Counted from the first letter of the stretch, positions 34,801 through 45,652 are shown. The stretch is 60,000 nt of DNA from Apostichopus japonicus (GCF_037975245.1 NC_092571.1:10427917-10487916), one strand, 5' to 3'. Notes: a model not told the origin generated them from the letters alone. Numbers and translations: made by a program.

Positions 34801-36945
34801 TTTGTGGGGCAGGTGAGGACAGGAATGTGCAAGGTGGGAGGATCTGAACATAAGAAATGAAAAAGTAATTTAATTGGAAATGAGGGGTAAAGTACGAAGT
34901 GGAGGACTTGATGAATTTATGCTACTTCTTGGCCCCCTATGATATCTGTGTTTATGCTATATATATTTTATACACACAACCATGGTGCCAATCACCCAAC
35001 CCTAGAGTGTAGTCAAATCTTAGTGGAGGACATGATGAATTTATGCTACTTCTTGGTCCCCTATGATATCTGTGTTTATGCTATATATATTTTATACACA
35101 CAACTATGGTGCCAATAACCCAACCCTAGAGAGTAGTCAAATCTTCCCTCTCTCTCTCCTTTAGTTCTGTAGGTTGCAAAATAAATATATTTCAACTTTT
35201 AATGTTGACGATATTTATCAAAATCTCAATTTAACAGACCTTTACACTTCCTCTTAGTTATCAGAAGGACATGTCAACAACTGTACCAAATCTTGAAACC
35301 GACTCACGTCGTCAATCTGTGTCAGAGACAGTGGGCAGGAAGATTTATCGTTGTTTTCAACTTACAGCCATAAATTTTGGTGATGGAAATAATCTACAAG
35401 ATCATCCTATAAAAATATTCTTGCCTTACAAATATTTTTCTTCTCTCCTGTGGATTTCACAAAAGACTGTTTTTGATGTTATTTCTTAGACAGTAGTTAA
35501 ATACACTGAATAATCATCTCTTTAGCATTATAAAGCCTACATGATATGCTAGTGCATATTTATAATAGAGCTGATACATATCATGTCTATTAGCCTGGAG
35601 TGTTAGATTCCTGGAGGGTGGTCTTGAGTAGGTCAATAAAACTTGGCAAATATATCTTAATCACATCTCAGGTCATTTAAAACTAGTATCAAGATACAAT
35701 GCAAGGCACAGTGTGCTTAACATTTTTTTAAAACTTGTTGTCAAATATTTTTCGAAATCAAACCATAACTTTCCTCGCAATCTGGAAAACTAGACATTTT
35801 AGTTTTCTTGAGTCACAAGGATAATATATCTGAATATGAATGTCCTCGCTATATGCCGATATAATTACGAAGATAAACTACCGAGAATCCATACAAGGGC
35901 TCAGGCGATTGATGTACAGTGTAGTTTATGTGCTTGCGATGATTACAAGATGAACCAAAGTTAAAGCGTAGTAGTAACAGCCATCCTATCTCAAGTAAAT
36001 ATAAGCTAAGCTCCCGAAGATAGTATAATCGCTCTTCACAAAATATGGCTTCGAAAGCTTCCTTAATATTGTATCCATAAAGACTAAGGAATAATCCTGT
36101 GTAAAGATACATATCATATATAATAAAACTAAAGCCATGACGATATGGCGTAGCATTAATCTAGCAACTGTTAGACTACTGCTGCTATCTCATGGGCCAT
36201 GTTGTTCAACGGGCTAGAAACCCAATTCAGGGTCACTATGGAAAACATGTCATGGACTAATCCAATAAGAAATTGGTGGCCGTAAAATATATTGAAAGTT
36301 ATTACAAACCTACTGGGATATTTTAGACAATGGAATAGAGCAAAGAATTAATAGCTGGAACAGGATTCAAACCAGTGAGTGATCTCTGGGTTACAAGCTT
36401 AGAATTCTACCAACTGAGCCCTTAGTTGGTGGAGATCCATATATATATATATATTGCCATTTCCTTGCTGGGGGCGCCAGTCTGAAGCCACAGTAGCTTG
36501 TATCCCTTTAACCAGAGAATACACTCCAGTTTCAATTGATACAAATCAACCATATGATGTATTACAGTAGTGCAATAGGCTGTGTACAGTGTTAATTTAA
36601 ACTATATATGGTCAATAGAATGGAAAGATTTTGCATAGCTGTGGTTTGATATTAAAATTTCATTTCTTACAGTGTTTACGTTTAAACTATATGGTCATTC
36701 TAATGGATATATTTTGCTAAGCTGTGGTTTGATATTTACAATTTCCTTTCTTATGGTTTATTTCTGCAGATCTCTTAAATCATCTGGCCAGTAAACTTTC
36801 ACCTTTGGACTTTAAGAAAGTTCTTCCTGAAGATGTTTCATCCGAATTTTCTGCTCCTTTTCTGGCCAAACTTATCGAGGAGGATAAGCTGCAAAGTCTA
36901 AAGGAGGATATTGTCGCATCTTTAGAAAATCTTGTAAATCCGTGA
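13883..36945 (+). CDS. HPS3: HPS3, BLOC-2 complex subunit (complete, 17 coding exons)
   Basis: Subunit of BLOC-2 (with HPS5 and HPS6), which directs endosome-derived cargo to melanosomes and other lysosome-related organelles. Exons: 13883-14096, 16032-16572, 17572-17678, 18288-18541, 19460-19590, 20687-20932, 21645-21762, 22361-22450, 23662-23822, 25416-25590, 26453-26548, 27483-27590, 29148-29246, 30140-30215, 32613-32905, 34534-34705, 36770-36945. The sum is 3057 nt, i.e. 1018 codons plus TGA, and every junction keeps frame. The N-terminal part resembles the HPS3 propeller-like region (HPFSSQRV, GNYLASLEKN); the C-terminal half is helical, as in the family solenoid, and includes LPED near the end as in vertebrates. 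Notable local features: LLTLE at about residues 505-509, a nine-serine run in exon 13, and CHCLQC at about 847-852. The second of two in-frame ATGs (13862, 13883) is chosen for its better context and its alignment to family starts. Confidence 0.93.
14669..15305 (+). mobile_element. 3' fragment of a CR1/L2-type LINE (longer)
   Basis: An open frame from 14684 to 15286 covers the RT thumb and C-terminal domain: FITSRLDYCNSLLYAIP, LHWLPLHLRIHYKVAPLAF, AIHGLAPSYLTDL, VWKNLPTNIRR. The 3' end GGCGCTATATAAGTATTA then a (TATT)n-like tail. 5'-truncated, with no catalytic YADD region. In HPS3 intron 1, same strand. Confidence 0.88.
15628..15770 (+). repeat. G-run rich stretch in HPS3 intron 1
   Basis: Two G-runs (15630-15645 and 15736-15765) with the pattern needed for G-quadruplexes on the sense strand. 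Between them is ordinary sequence. Confidence 0.55.
16582..16765 (-). mobile_element. tRNA-derived SINE, family A, inserted at the HPS3 exon 2 donor
   Basis: The tail (ATGT)n begins about 7 bases after the donor GTGAGTG at 16573. Body as in the other family A copies. The tRNA-like head is truncated near 16765. Confidence 0.78.
18657..19048 (+). mobile_element. tRNA-derived SINE, family B, with a different tail
   Basis: Box A TGGTCAAGTGGTTAAGG and box B GGTTCGAGCC, with the same middle as the 5759 copy (TGTGTCCTTGGGCAAGG, CCTCTCTTCACCCAGG). The 3' half is unrelated to that copy: GTTGTGGTGCACTGTGG, TTACCAATGACCAGGG, and an (AAT)n tail. In HPS3 intron 4. Confidence 0.8.
19752..19990 (-). mobile_element. 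tRNA-derived SINE, family A (best-preserved head in HPS3)
   Basis: On the minus strand: box A-like TTAGCTCAGTGGTTAA, box B-like GAGTTCGAGTC, then the family body and an AT-rich tail. In HPS3 intron 5. These boxes show the tRNA ancestry; it is not a functional tRNA because the cloverleaf is not kept. Confidence 0.85.
23794..24545 (+). repeat. 44-bp tandem array starting inside HPS3 exon 9 and copying its splice donor
   Basis: The unit (about 44 bp at first, some later copies 42-43) begins at 23794, inside the coding exon, and repeats at 23838 and 23882, for about 17 copies. Each copy holds the last 29 nt of the exon (...GGACAACAGTATCA) followed by a good donor GTGAGTAT and about 9 nt of AT-rich intron. 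The first copy is the real exon end at 23822. Copies differ by a few substitutions and indels. Confidence 0.92.
25155..25400 (+). repeat. ~78-bp tandem repeat just upstream of HPS3 exon 10
   Basis: About three units containing TCAAGGACTCACT, TTGGCCCTGTGTCCTGTG and TTCTCAAATGTAAA, ending some 15 bases before the exon 10 acceptor at 25415. The unit does not include exon sequence. Confidence 0.75.
26279..26310 (+). other. G-quadruplex-forming motif in HPS3 intron 10
   Basis: Five G-tracts of three or more separated by one or two bases (GGGATGGGGGTGGGGGATGG and onward). On the coding strand, about 140 bp before the exon 11 acceptor. Confidence 0.55.
27110..27410 (+). repeat. ~150-bp tandem duplication in HPS3 intron 11
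   Basis: Two copies of a segment starting TTTCTGTACAGGTTAAACTA, at about 27110 and 27260, with small differences and a shortened second copy end. Confidence 0.8.
27588..28000 (+). repeat. ~140-bp tandem repeat beginning at the HPS3 exon 12 donor
   Basis: Three imperfect copies start near 27588, 27731 and 27867. The first includes the exon 12 end and its donor (GTG|GTATGTAGGA). Later copies carry a matching donor-like ATG|GTRTGTAGGA after a GGCCCAGGCCCGGGCC block that is not in the exon. Periods are about 143 and 136 bp. Confidence 0.75.
30955..31050 (+). repeat. Dispersed repeat fragment, possibly Penelope-like
   Basis: TCTGAAGAAGATCCTAATAG followed by GGATCAAAACGTCAGG and about 50 bp more. 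A shorter relative begins GCCTCTGAAGAAGATCC near 33710. The stem-forming GATCC...GGATC resembles conserved terminal motifs of Penelope-like elements, but no coding part is present. Confidence 0.35.
32971..33338. mobile_element. TTAA-flanked MITE (piggyBac-like), copy 2, opposite orientation
   Basis: Full-length relative of the element at 4974-5344, reversed, in HPS3 intron 15 about 65 bp after exon 15. TTAA is intact at the left (32971-32974) and mutated to TTCA at the right. The ends and most of the interior align by eye. Confidence 0.75.
34899..35146 (+). repeat. ~122-bp tandem duplication in HPS3 intron 16
   Basis: Two near-identical copies beginning GTGGAGGAC at 34899 and about 35021, each ending near AGTAGTCAAATCTT. 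Few differences, so probably recent. Confidence 0.85.
36352..36433 (-). mobile_element. tRNA-like SINE head fragment
   Basis: The minus strand has GGGCTCAGTTGGTAGA followed after a normal spacing by GGTTTGAATCC, matching pol III boxes A and B. In HPS3 intron 16. The body downstream is not recognised; a decayed tRNA pseudogene is possible too. Confidence 0.5.
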
Positions 36946-37152
36946 TCGGAAGGTTTTCAAAAAAAAACGTGGAGTAGTGATGTGATCATTGGACACGCGT
37001 GTCTAATCAAAGACACTTAAATATGACTTACATGATAAATCATTTTGCTATTTATGTTGGTTTATTGACAGTCTATTCATTTAGTTGTGGTTAACAGGGT
37101 GTACCTGAAGTGACCTTCCTGCAGGCCCCATTAAGAAGGAGGAGAACATGTA

Positions 37153-37158
37153 AATAAA
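37153..37158 (+). terminator. Candidate polyadenylation signal of HPS3
   Basis: AATAAA lies about 208 bases after the HPS3 stop codon and is the first canonical hexamer I see downstream. The 3' UTR would be about 36946-37180. Not supported by transcript data. Confidence 0.45.
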
Positions 37159-37437
37159 AAGTGCTAAAACATAATGTAAAGATGGGGATGGGAAGAGAGA
37201 GGGGGGGGGGGGGTGGGAGAGGTGGTGAAGAGATGACGAAGGCAGTGAGTGAGATGAAGGTTGAGAGTGGCTGGGAGAGGAAGAGGGAATTAAACACATA
37301 TGAGATACACAATTATGATGACAAAAATACCTTCAAAACAAAGAAACAGAAATGTTTGCTTGTTTTCAAATGGAAGTTTCCCAACATTTTGACAATTTCA
37401 GAAGTCAATATACTTGCATATTTTGTTCACATTGTGT

Positions 37438-37934
37438 CAAGGGCGTAGGAACCGGGGGGCTGGGGGGGCGCCAGCCCCCCCAGTGAAAAATATGGGGGGC
37501 AGAAGTATCAGTCCTGTGTGGACAGTGTGATTCATCAGGTTACTGCTCAGTTGAGTCCTGTGTGGACAGTGTGATTCTTCAGGTTACTGCTCAGTTGAGT
37601 CCTGTGTAGAGAGTGTGATTATTCAGGTTACTTCTCAGTTGAGTCCTGTGTGGGTTCATGTAACTGCTCAGAAAACCACTTTTTCATTTCCAAATGAGAA
37701 CAAAATCTCATTTGGAGCACCAAATTGCATCTAAGGTCAGGTGAAAATGCAAAATTTTTTACAAAATGGAGTGGGTGTTGAAGTGTGCTATATTGCACCA
37801 AATTGCATCTGAGGCCACCTGGAAATGCCAAAAAAATCCAAAGGGGAGGGGGCCACCCCCTCCCCTTAGACCCCTCCCCCAGGCCGGCCATCAGTCTTCA
37901 GCCCCCCACTCAAAAGTACCTTCCTACGCCACTG
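37438..37934. mobile_element. hAT-type MITE, copy 1, carrying satellite DNA
   Basis: The terminal inverted repeats are CAAGGGCGTAGGAA at the left and TTCCTACGCCACTG at the right. A perfect 8-bp target duplication CATTGTGT flanks it (37430-37437 and 37935-37942), which fits the hAT superfamily. There is no coding capacity. Compared with copy 2, a ~25-bp internal stretch is replaced by about 3.3 units of the 44-bp satellite (about 37508-37670). G-run rich ends. Confidence 0.88.
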
Positions 37935-38132
37935 CATTGTGTTACATAAACAACTGTTGTTAGAGATACATTCAGTATTGTACCTTATATTGTAATTTAA
38001 TTAAGCAAACATGATTGGGTACTGTTCTACAGGTGACCTGTTATGATACACTGTTGTTTTGAGTCGTATGACTTGAAAACAGATATCAATGCTTTGACAT
38101 AAGATACTGTACTAGCAGTAACGTCAGTCCAC

Positions 38133-38350
38133 TGTTTGAATTGTGCACTCTTGGGTGTGTGGGTGTAACACACTTTCAATGACCAGGGGTTAAATGTTGT
38201 GCACACTTGGGTGCTGATGTAGCACACTACCAATTAGCAGGGGTTAAATGTTGTGCAGGCTTGGATGTGTTGGTGTAACACGCTACCAATGACCAAGGGT
38301 TAAATGTTGTGCACACAATTTGCATTGATATAAGACTGTAAACATTGAAA
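38133..38350 (+). repeat. Tandemly amplified 3' part of SINE family B
   Basis: Three to four copies of a ~55-bp segment (TTGTGCACACTTGGGTG, AACACACTACCAATGACC, AGGGGTTAAATG) matching the tail region of the SINE at 18657-19048, then the SINE-like end AAGACTGTAAACATTG. No tRNA head. Confidence 0.75.
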
Positions 38351-39004
38351 CTTTAAATTTAATGTAAGGATATTCATGATTGATATGACCATAATATAAT
38401 AATGAAAGGTTAAACATAACATGGTAGAATCTTGTCTAATGACACCAGCATCATTGTCTTAGTATTCTAGTACAACTGGGATAGTTTCTGTCCATGATGG
38501 TAGTCTGGTACAATTGACATCTATTGGCTATAATGTGGAATGATTGAATGGATTTGATCTAAAAGACTTGTGTTAGCTACAAGAAGATGTGTTGTTATGT
38601 GTGGTTTAGACTGTCCTTAAATCAGGGTTGGAGGTATGGAAAGTCATGACTGTAAGAACCATGAGCTGGAATATGTGTCCTTCCTGATTCTGTTAATTGT
38701 CAAGTAAAGCAAAGTTTGTTAGGAATATTAAGATGCTATTCAGTACTATTAAACTTAACAAAACTCATTGTTACTTTTTATGATATATAGATCACAATAA
38801 AACTGACAAATATACATAATAATGAACTAAATTTGACTTGTATACATTTTTATAAGTACATAGGATCTAGTAAAGATGAAAAAATTGCCTGTTGAGTGTT
38901 TTCATCAGAGTGAATTTTTGAATCATTACAGAGAAATTACAGCAACATCCTTAATTAATGAACTTATTCCATAGTAGTGAAATGATGCATATTCTATTTC
39001 TATT

Positions 39005-39598
39005 ATAACTCTGTGGTATGGTGTAACTTTATGGTATGGTATAACTCTGGTATGGTGTAACTCTGTGGTGTGGTGTAACTATGGTATGGTGTAACTCTAT
39101 GGTATGGTGTAACTCTGGTATGGTGTCACTCTATTGAATGGAGTAACTCTGTGGTATGGTGTAACTCTGGTATGATGTAACTATGGTATGGTGTAACTCT
39201 ATGTCATGGTGTAACTCTGTGGTGTGGTGTAACTCTATGGTATGGTGTAACTCTATGGTATGGTGTAACTCGGGTATGGTGTAACTCTATGGTGTGGTGT
39301 AACTATATGGTATGGTGTAACTCTATGGTATGGTGTAACTCTGGTATGGTGTCACGCTATTGAATGGAGTAACTCTGTGGTATGGTGTAACTCTGGTATG
39401 ATGTAACTATGGTATGGTGTAACTCTATGTCATGGTGTAACTCTGTGGTATGGTGTAACTATGGTATGGTGTAACTCTATGATATGTTGTAACTATGGTA
39501 TGGTGTAACTCTATGGTGTGGTGTAACTCTATGGTATGGTGTAACTCTGTGGTATGTTGTAACTATGGTATGGTGTAACTCAATGGAATGGAATAACC
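39005..39598 (+). repeat. 17-19-bp minisatellite (GGTATGGTGTAACTCT-type)
   Basis: About 30 units of GGTATGGTGTAACTCT with length variants (+AT or +GT), arranged in a higher-order pattern: a longer block recurs, for example the TATTGAATGGAGTAACTCTG variant near 39130 and 39358. Confidence 0.9.
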
Positions 39599-40750
39599 AT
39601 ACGGTGAGCCAGGTCACTTATTATCGCCTAGAAGTAAACATGTTGACAGATTTTATCCATATTATTGATTTAAATATGGTAATTGAGTGCTTTAGTGTTG
39701 GTAAGCTTCCATGAGTTTATATTTTGTTAAGCCACTAATGATGTCAGATTTACGCCAGCAATATTTCATTGTCTGACATTTAAAAGTTGTTGTCATTTAA
39801 CCGTAAAGAAAAAAAAACTACCGACGGCAAGTTATGTGTGGGATTAATGTGTTTGTGTAGCTAAGTGGGTTGAGGTTTGACTCCAGGAAGTTTGTAAACA
39901 ATATTACGGTTATTACCAATTTGCGGTAGTTTTCTAAGGTAGTTCTAAAATTTTACATTCTGTGGCATCGGAAGCTACCCAAAAATATGAGGGGAGAGAA
40001 ACCATTGGGGTAAGGTGGTCTTCCCTAGAACAAAATTTGTAAGTGCTATGCTGGCCCAGATGGGACATTGAAAATTTCTGATATTTTCTCTCTCAAAGTT
40101 TGACTTTTGTCTTTGATATTTTGAGCTAAATCCCGAGATCTCAGCTTCATTTCTTCAACCTTTGCTTCACCGTTTATCACAGAATTTGTTATATTGACAT
40201 TTTTTCTTTAAAATTTCGGTTAAATCCTCAAAATAACGACATTCTATCTTCAAGGTTGGATTTAAGAAATAGTTGAAATAGGAGGAATAAGTCGAAATTC
40301 CGATTTTTTTATTTGAACAATCAATGTTTGATTGATAATGAGGTATACGAAATGAAAATTATCTCACATTTCATTGCTAGTCACTGCTTTTCCCAAAACA
40401 AGGATCTAGCTGAATGCTGTAACACTACTGTGGCGTACATCCCCAATTGGAAAAGTGAGGGCGCAAAAACATACTCCTATCCTCCTACTTTTCAAAGTGG
40501 TGGAGGAAGCAGGGGTTGGGCCAAGCTTCACTCTCTGGCCTCCCTCTTCCTCGTCGATGATATTGACATTTTGAAAGGCGAGAAATTGTCTAGTATGTTA
40601 ACGTCAAGGAAAACTCTTTCTCTCCATTGCAGAATTATATAAATACCTTCTAATACTTTTTGTTTTGTGGTACAAATGTGGTGTAGTGATTAGTTTGTTC
40701 CATAATCTGCAGGTAAACAACATCCACATTCTCATGACCACAACATAAAT
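39599..40750. other. Gene-free stretch between the minisatellite and the satellite
   Basis: Includes a 109-codon frame at 40313-40642 with no recognisable domain, signal or splice context. Probably non-coding. Confidence 0.4.
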
Positions 40751-40752
40751 TA

Positions 40753-42000
40753 CTGCTGCTCAGTTGAGTCCTGTGTGGGCGGTGTGGTAATTCATGTTAT
40801 TGCTCAGTTGAGTCCTTTGTGGACACTGTGATTATTCAGTATACTGCTCAGTTGAGTCCTGTGTGGACGGTGTGATTATTCATGTTACTGCTCAGTTGAG
40901 TCCTGTGTGGACAGTGTGATTATTCATGTTACTGCTCAGTTGAGTCCTGTGTGGACAATGTGGTAATTCATGTTACTGCTCAGTTGAGTCCTGTGTGGAC
41001 AGTGTGATTATTCATGTTACTGCTCAGTTGAGTCCTGTGTGGACAATGTGGTAATTCATGTTACTGCTCAATTGAGTACTGTGTGGACGGTGTGGTAAAT
41101 CAGGTTACTGCTCAGTTGAATCCTGTGTGGACAGTGTGATTATTCAGGTTTCTTCTCAGTTGAGTCCTGTGTGGACAGTGTGATTATTCAGGTATTTGCT
41201 CAGTTGGGTCTTGTGTGGATGGTATGGTAATTCATGTTACTGCTCAGTTGAGTCCTGTGTGGACGGTGTGAGTATTCAGGTTACTGCTCAGTTGAGTCCT
41301 GTGTGGACAGTGTGATTATTCAGGTTACTGCTCAGTTGAGTCCTGTGTGGACAGTGTGATTATTCAGGTTTCTTCTCAGTTGAGTCCTGTGTGGACAGTG
41401 TGATTATTCAGGTATCTGCTCAGTTGGGTCTTGTGTGGATGGTATGGTAATTCATGTTACTGCTCAGTTGAGTCCTGTGTGGACAGTGTGATTATTCAGG
41501 TTACTGCTCAGTTGAGTCCTGTGTGGATGGTGTGGTAATTCAGGTAACTACTCAGTTGAGTCCTGTGTAGAGAGCATGGTAATGCAGGTTACTGCTCAGT
41601 TGAGTGTTGTGTGGACAAGGAGTGGTAGTTCATGTTACTGTTCAGTTGAGTCCAGTGTGGACAGTGTGATTATTCAGGTTTCTTCTCAGTTGAGTCCTGT
41701 GTGGACAGTGTGATTATTCAGATTACTGCTCAGTTGATTCCTGTGAGGATGGTGTGGTAATTCAGGTAACTGCTCAGTTGAGTCCTGTGTAGAGAGCATG
41801 GTAATGCAGGTTACTGCTCAGTTGAGTGTTGTGTGGACAATGAGTGGTAGTTCATGTTACTGCTCAGTTGAGTCCTATGTGGACAGTGTGATTATTCAGT
41901 TTACTGCTCAGTTGAGTCCTGTGTGGACAGTGTGATTATTCAGGTTACTGCTCAGTGTGATTATCCATGTTACTTCTCAGTTGAGTCCTGTGTGGACATC
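40753..42000 (+). repeat. 44-bp satellite array
   Basis: About 28 tandem copies of a 44-bp unit containing CTCAGTTGAGTCCTGTGTGG and ACAGTGTGATTATTCAGG. Variants (GGTGTGGTAATTCA, AGAGAGCATGGTAATGCA) recur in blocks, pointing to higher-order amplification. Three more copies lie inside the MITE at 37438-37934. Confidence 0.93.
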
Positions 42001-42225
42001 ATAATTAAAGGAAAGCATAAACAATTGAAGTAGGCCCCTACATGTTGTTTCGATGATGTCATATTTAAACATGATCAAGTCTTCAACATTTAATCTGGAA
42101 TATTATATTTCTTAGCTGTTTGGGGAAGTTATATCATTACAGCTATATGTCTGTCTCACAGGTGAAGGATGGCTGGGTTTGTGTCTCCATTAAATACGCG
42201 CCCCATCATCCAGACTTATGTAAAA

Positions 42226-42480
42226 CCGGTGCTGTGTCCGAGTGGAGAAAGGTGGTGGCATTTGAAGCAATGAGGCTTAGCAATCGGGAGGTACCGGGTT
42301 CAATCCCAAATGACTTTCTAAAATTGAAAAGATTCCAAATTTGAGTTAAACTGTTGAATTGGAAGCCACCCGACGTGTAAGTTGTAATCCATAAGCCCTT
42401 GCGGGTTTCTCCCACAAATTTTGTGGTCGCTCAAAGCGTCGATAAAATAACTGCTGATTTTTATCATTATTATAAAAGCA
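42226..42480 (+). mobile_element. tRNA-derived SINE, family C (tRNA-Leu/Ser-like head)
   Basis: Box A-like TGTCCGAGTGGAGAAAGG and box B-like CCGGGTTCAATCCC with a long variable-arm spacing, as in tRNA-Leu or -Ser. The body contains GGAAGCCACCCGACGTG, and the tail is ATCATTATTATAAAA. Not predicted to be a working tRNA. Confidence 0.72.
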
Positions 42481-44387
42481 AATAACAATATATTCGATGG
42501 AGCTTTACCATATCGCAACTCATATTTGACACAAAGAATCCCTTTTCATAAGTGTGATTATTGCACAAAGATCACCTAATAATAATTGCTGAAAACATCG
42601 AGAATGTGTGCAGAATGAGGCTTTAATATGGTGAATGTTTTTTGACAGAGAGACCTTTCTTCTGTTGTTTGCTAAGTTCATCTGTAAGTAGACATTAAGT
42701 AAATATTTTCTTTTTTTTCTTCACAAATATTACCGTCTGACTGTATGATTTTTCTCTTTATTTATTCCATATCTCTGCTTGGAGTCAGCTGTAATCGCTT
42801 CCAAAAGCAAACACCAGTTTGCTAATTACCATTTTAATTATCATAGTAAGGCCATTGCTTCAAGAAAAAAGGGTGAGTTGATTCTGTAGTAGATTTATTT
42901 TTTAATCTCAGCAATGAATTGTCGGCTAGAGACACAGAAAGGTCAGTCTTTCCATAATTTGGCATTTTCGATTATTAAGAGATGTCTTTATTATACGATA
43001 TCTCCGCCCCCAGGTGTACGGCGGTAAAAGTTGAGATTACCGTAGTTACTAGAAGAAGGAAAAACAACGAGAAGGAAATGTACAGAGTTCCTAGGGAGAG
43101 TTAATGCGTAGTGTTAAAGGCGATAGAAGCTGCTTATAGGAATATTAAAACCACAGTTTATGATGTGTATATTCATTAATCTGTGTCGAATACTTTATGA
43201 CTTGTACATTTTAGGATAAAGTCAATATTTCTCCAACAGTATAGCTTAATTTTGTTTAAGTATAAAGTCCATTGACTGATGAAAGACGAACAGTGGGATT
43301 TTCAATCAGTTTCTAACCACAAAGGTTAACAGAACGTTGTCGTAGGTTTTACGATGTGTGATCATCCTAAAGTTAAAAGGTGCGATGGATTGTCAATAAC
43401 ATATTTTGCGTTATATTAATATTTTACTTTAGCGTATGTGAAGTTAGCAATCAAACAGTATGTTGGGAATTCCTTTTTATGAGGCGTCCCAATTTTAAGT
43501 AGCTAAGTGGATACAATTTTTGAAGAAGGAAAATGGTAGAGTTGTCAAGGTGCATATCATATATGACGAGCATCACACCTATTTGCTACAAGTTCACTGT
43601 AGGTAGGGTAGAATGATGTGACTACATACAGTTCTAAAAATAAAATACCTCATCTCCTACAGACGTTTCTTCTCGCATACTCTACTGGAGAACCTAACCA
43701 TCACACTATTGGGTGAATCTTGTAACCAAACTTGGCATAATTTCTAACAAAAGAAAGTCCATATTAATCATCATCATAATTATTGAAATAAAGAAAGACA
43801 CTCGACCTCCGCTGGAATACCTCAGCTAACAATACTGAGTATATTTGATGATCAGCTGCCTTCTAGTTCATTAGGGATTCTTGGGTGAAGTGCTAGTCAT
43901 GACTGATTAATTTACCTTATGTTATATAGGTCAGTTAGCTGAGGCGAACACATTCTCAAGATGTTATATATCAGCGACTTTAGTGTGGCCTCGCAAAGTT
44001 CACTGATCGGAATTATCAGGTGACAGTTAATTTGACTCTCCTGTGAAATACAATTTTACGACATCACCTTTTTGCTGCGTAAAATAACCGTCTCGGTATC
44101 TTAGTCCTAAATTGAAATAATATTGTTACCAGTCTGAACTTACCGTGTTGAATATAATCTCTGCATTGTAACTACTGACAGGGTTCACTGACTTGCTAAA
44201 TTGTCTGGAAGCACGATGTAAAGGGAACAGCAGGCTAGTAATTATTAAGCCTTCAAAAACCAAAACAACAACAAATTACACAAACAAATAAAACCTCACA
44301 AGGAATTGTTATTCCTTTTCAGATATAATTTTGTATCATATTAAAAAATATTGGTTTGTTGTCCAACTGTCGTAATGAGGTCACTTA
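42481..44387. other. Gene-free stretch
   Basis: AT-rich with many stops in all frames. I see no exon-like, RNA or repeat structure. Confidence 0.5.
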
Positions 44388-44660
44388 AGATAAGATAAGA
44401 TAAACTTGATTAAACCCCACAAAGAGTAACTGAATGCTCGCATAAAATCAGTATTATACAAATACAAATATACTAAAAAGTTACAAAGGGGCAAGAACAA
44501 ATAAACAAAGCAGGACATATATGAAACATTACACAGTGACAAATTAGAGTTAAAATTTAAATTATGAAGTTTTATATATTGTGGAATAAAAGAAGAGTGG
44601 TGCCTATTTGTACTGGCCAACGACAGCCTCATCGTACCACTCCGAGAGAACACTGTTTAA
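44388..44660. repeat. Possible repeat end with (AAGAT)n start
   Basis: Starts with AAGATAAGATAAGATAAAC and continues AT-rich. Its style (short tandem start, then TATACAAATACAAATATAC) resembles the unclassified repeat at 8831. The minus-strand frame of 90 codons has no recognisable motif. Confidence 0.3.
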
Positions 44661-45566
44661 ATCCCCCCTGTTACTCATAATGCAATGCCATTGGAATATA
44701 GGGACAAAAAAGGATATGTGTGCTAAGATACACCACAAAGGTTCAAAGATTTACGAGATGCTTTAAATATTTTTTTTTTTAAGGTTTTGTAATAAAGTTA
44801 AATATATTTTCATGAGGACCAGTCAGTCTTCACCAAGCTATGCGTCTGTCTTGCTTCATCTCGCGTTCTCATTTAACGGTGTTGCAACATATTTTCTAAA
44901 ATAAAGGGGAAATGATCTCTGATCGGCCCATCCCTTTAACTATGATAAATGTACCTGTGACCTTTAAGTGGCAGATATCTCATCAGAGAAATATTTACTT
45001 CTTCAATTCCATTAAAAGACCCCTAAATTAGTTTCATGTTTGGTATAGGACTTAATCAATGGTACTACTTTTCTATGCCCTCGATTTCCCTTTGATCAAT
45101 CGCAAATTTAAATTACTTTGCCTCCTTGGCTATTTCAACTGTATTTTTGGTTCTATGAATGTTAATTTTTCGAGTCTCATCACACCTATTTGATTTGCTC
45201 TCAGGCTAAACTTTAGATCATTCATTGCTTTTGCGATCGTTATTCTTCTTATTCTACATCAAAGATACTGGAATAGACGTTCAACTCGGCTAGCATGCAA
45301 CACAATTGGTGTGTATCAGTATACGTACAGTAGAACACAACATAACATGCATTACACTATAGCAATCAGCACGTTTAACATGAAACACAATAGAGGATGC
45401 ATTGCACTATCTTATCAGCACTTATACTCGTATAAAACAATAGGACTTGTAATATACTATTGTAATCAGCACGTTTAACATGAAACAACAATGTCTACTT
45501 TGTACTATCGTATTGTTACGCACCGCATAACACAATAGAAGATGCTTTTTATATTAAGTCAGCATG

Positions 45567-45652
45567 TTAAAGGTCAAGCGACACGTAGACTTGACTTTAC
45601 ATAATATTAAACTTAACAATTCTTACATTAACAAAAACCCAACACCGCGATT
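45567..45652 (+). repeat. Dispersed TTAA-initial repeat, copy 1
   Basis: Begins TTAAAGGTCAAGCGACACGT and stays nearly identical to 58094-58179 for about 85 bp, up to CAACACCGCGATT. The similarity stops there, so this copy looks truncated. Class unknown; the TTAA start hints at a DNA transposon. Confidence 0.6.

Noticed and set aside
37081-37312. Proline/serine-rich minus-strand frames
   Set aside because: Product of a G/A-rich low-complexity stretch in the HPS3 3' flank.
40313-40642. 109-codon open frame as a separate gene
   Set aside because: No known motif, weak start context, no splice or promoter support.
40753-42000. CRISPR-like or regulatory array
   Set aside because: Head-to-tail 44-bp satellite without spacers.
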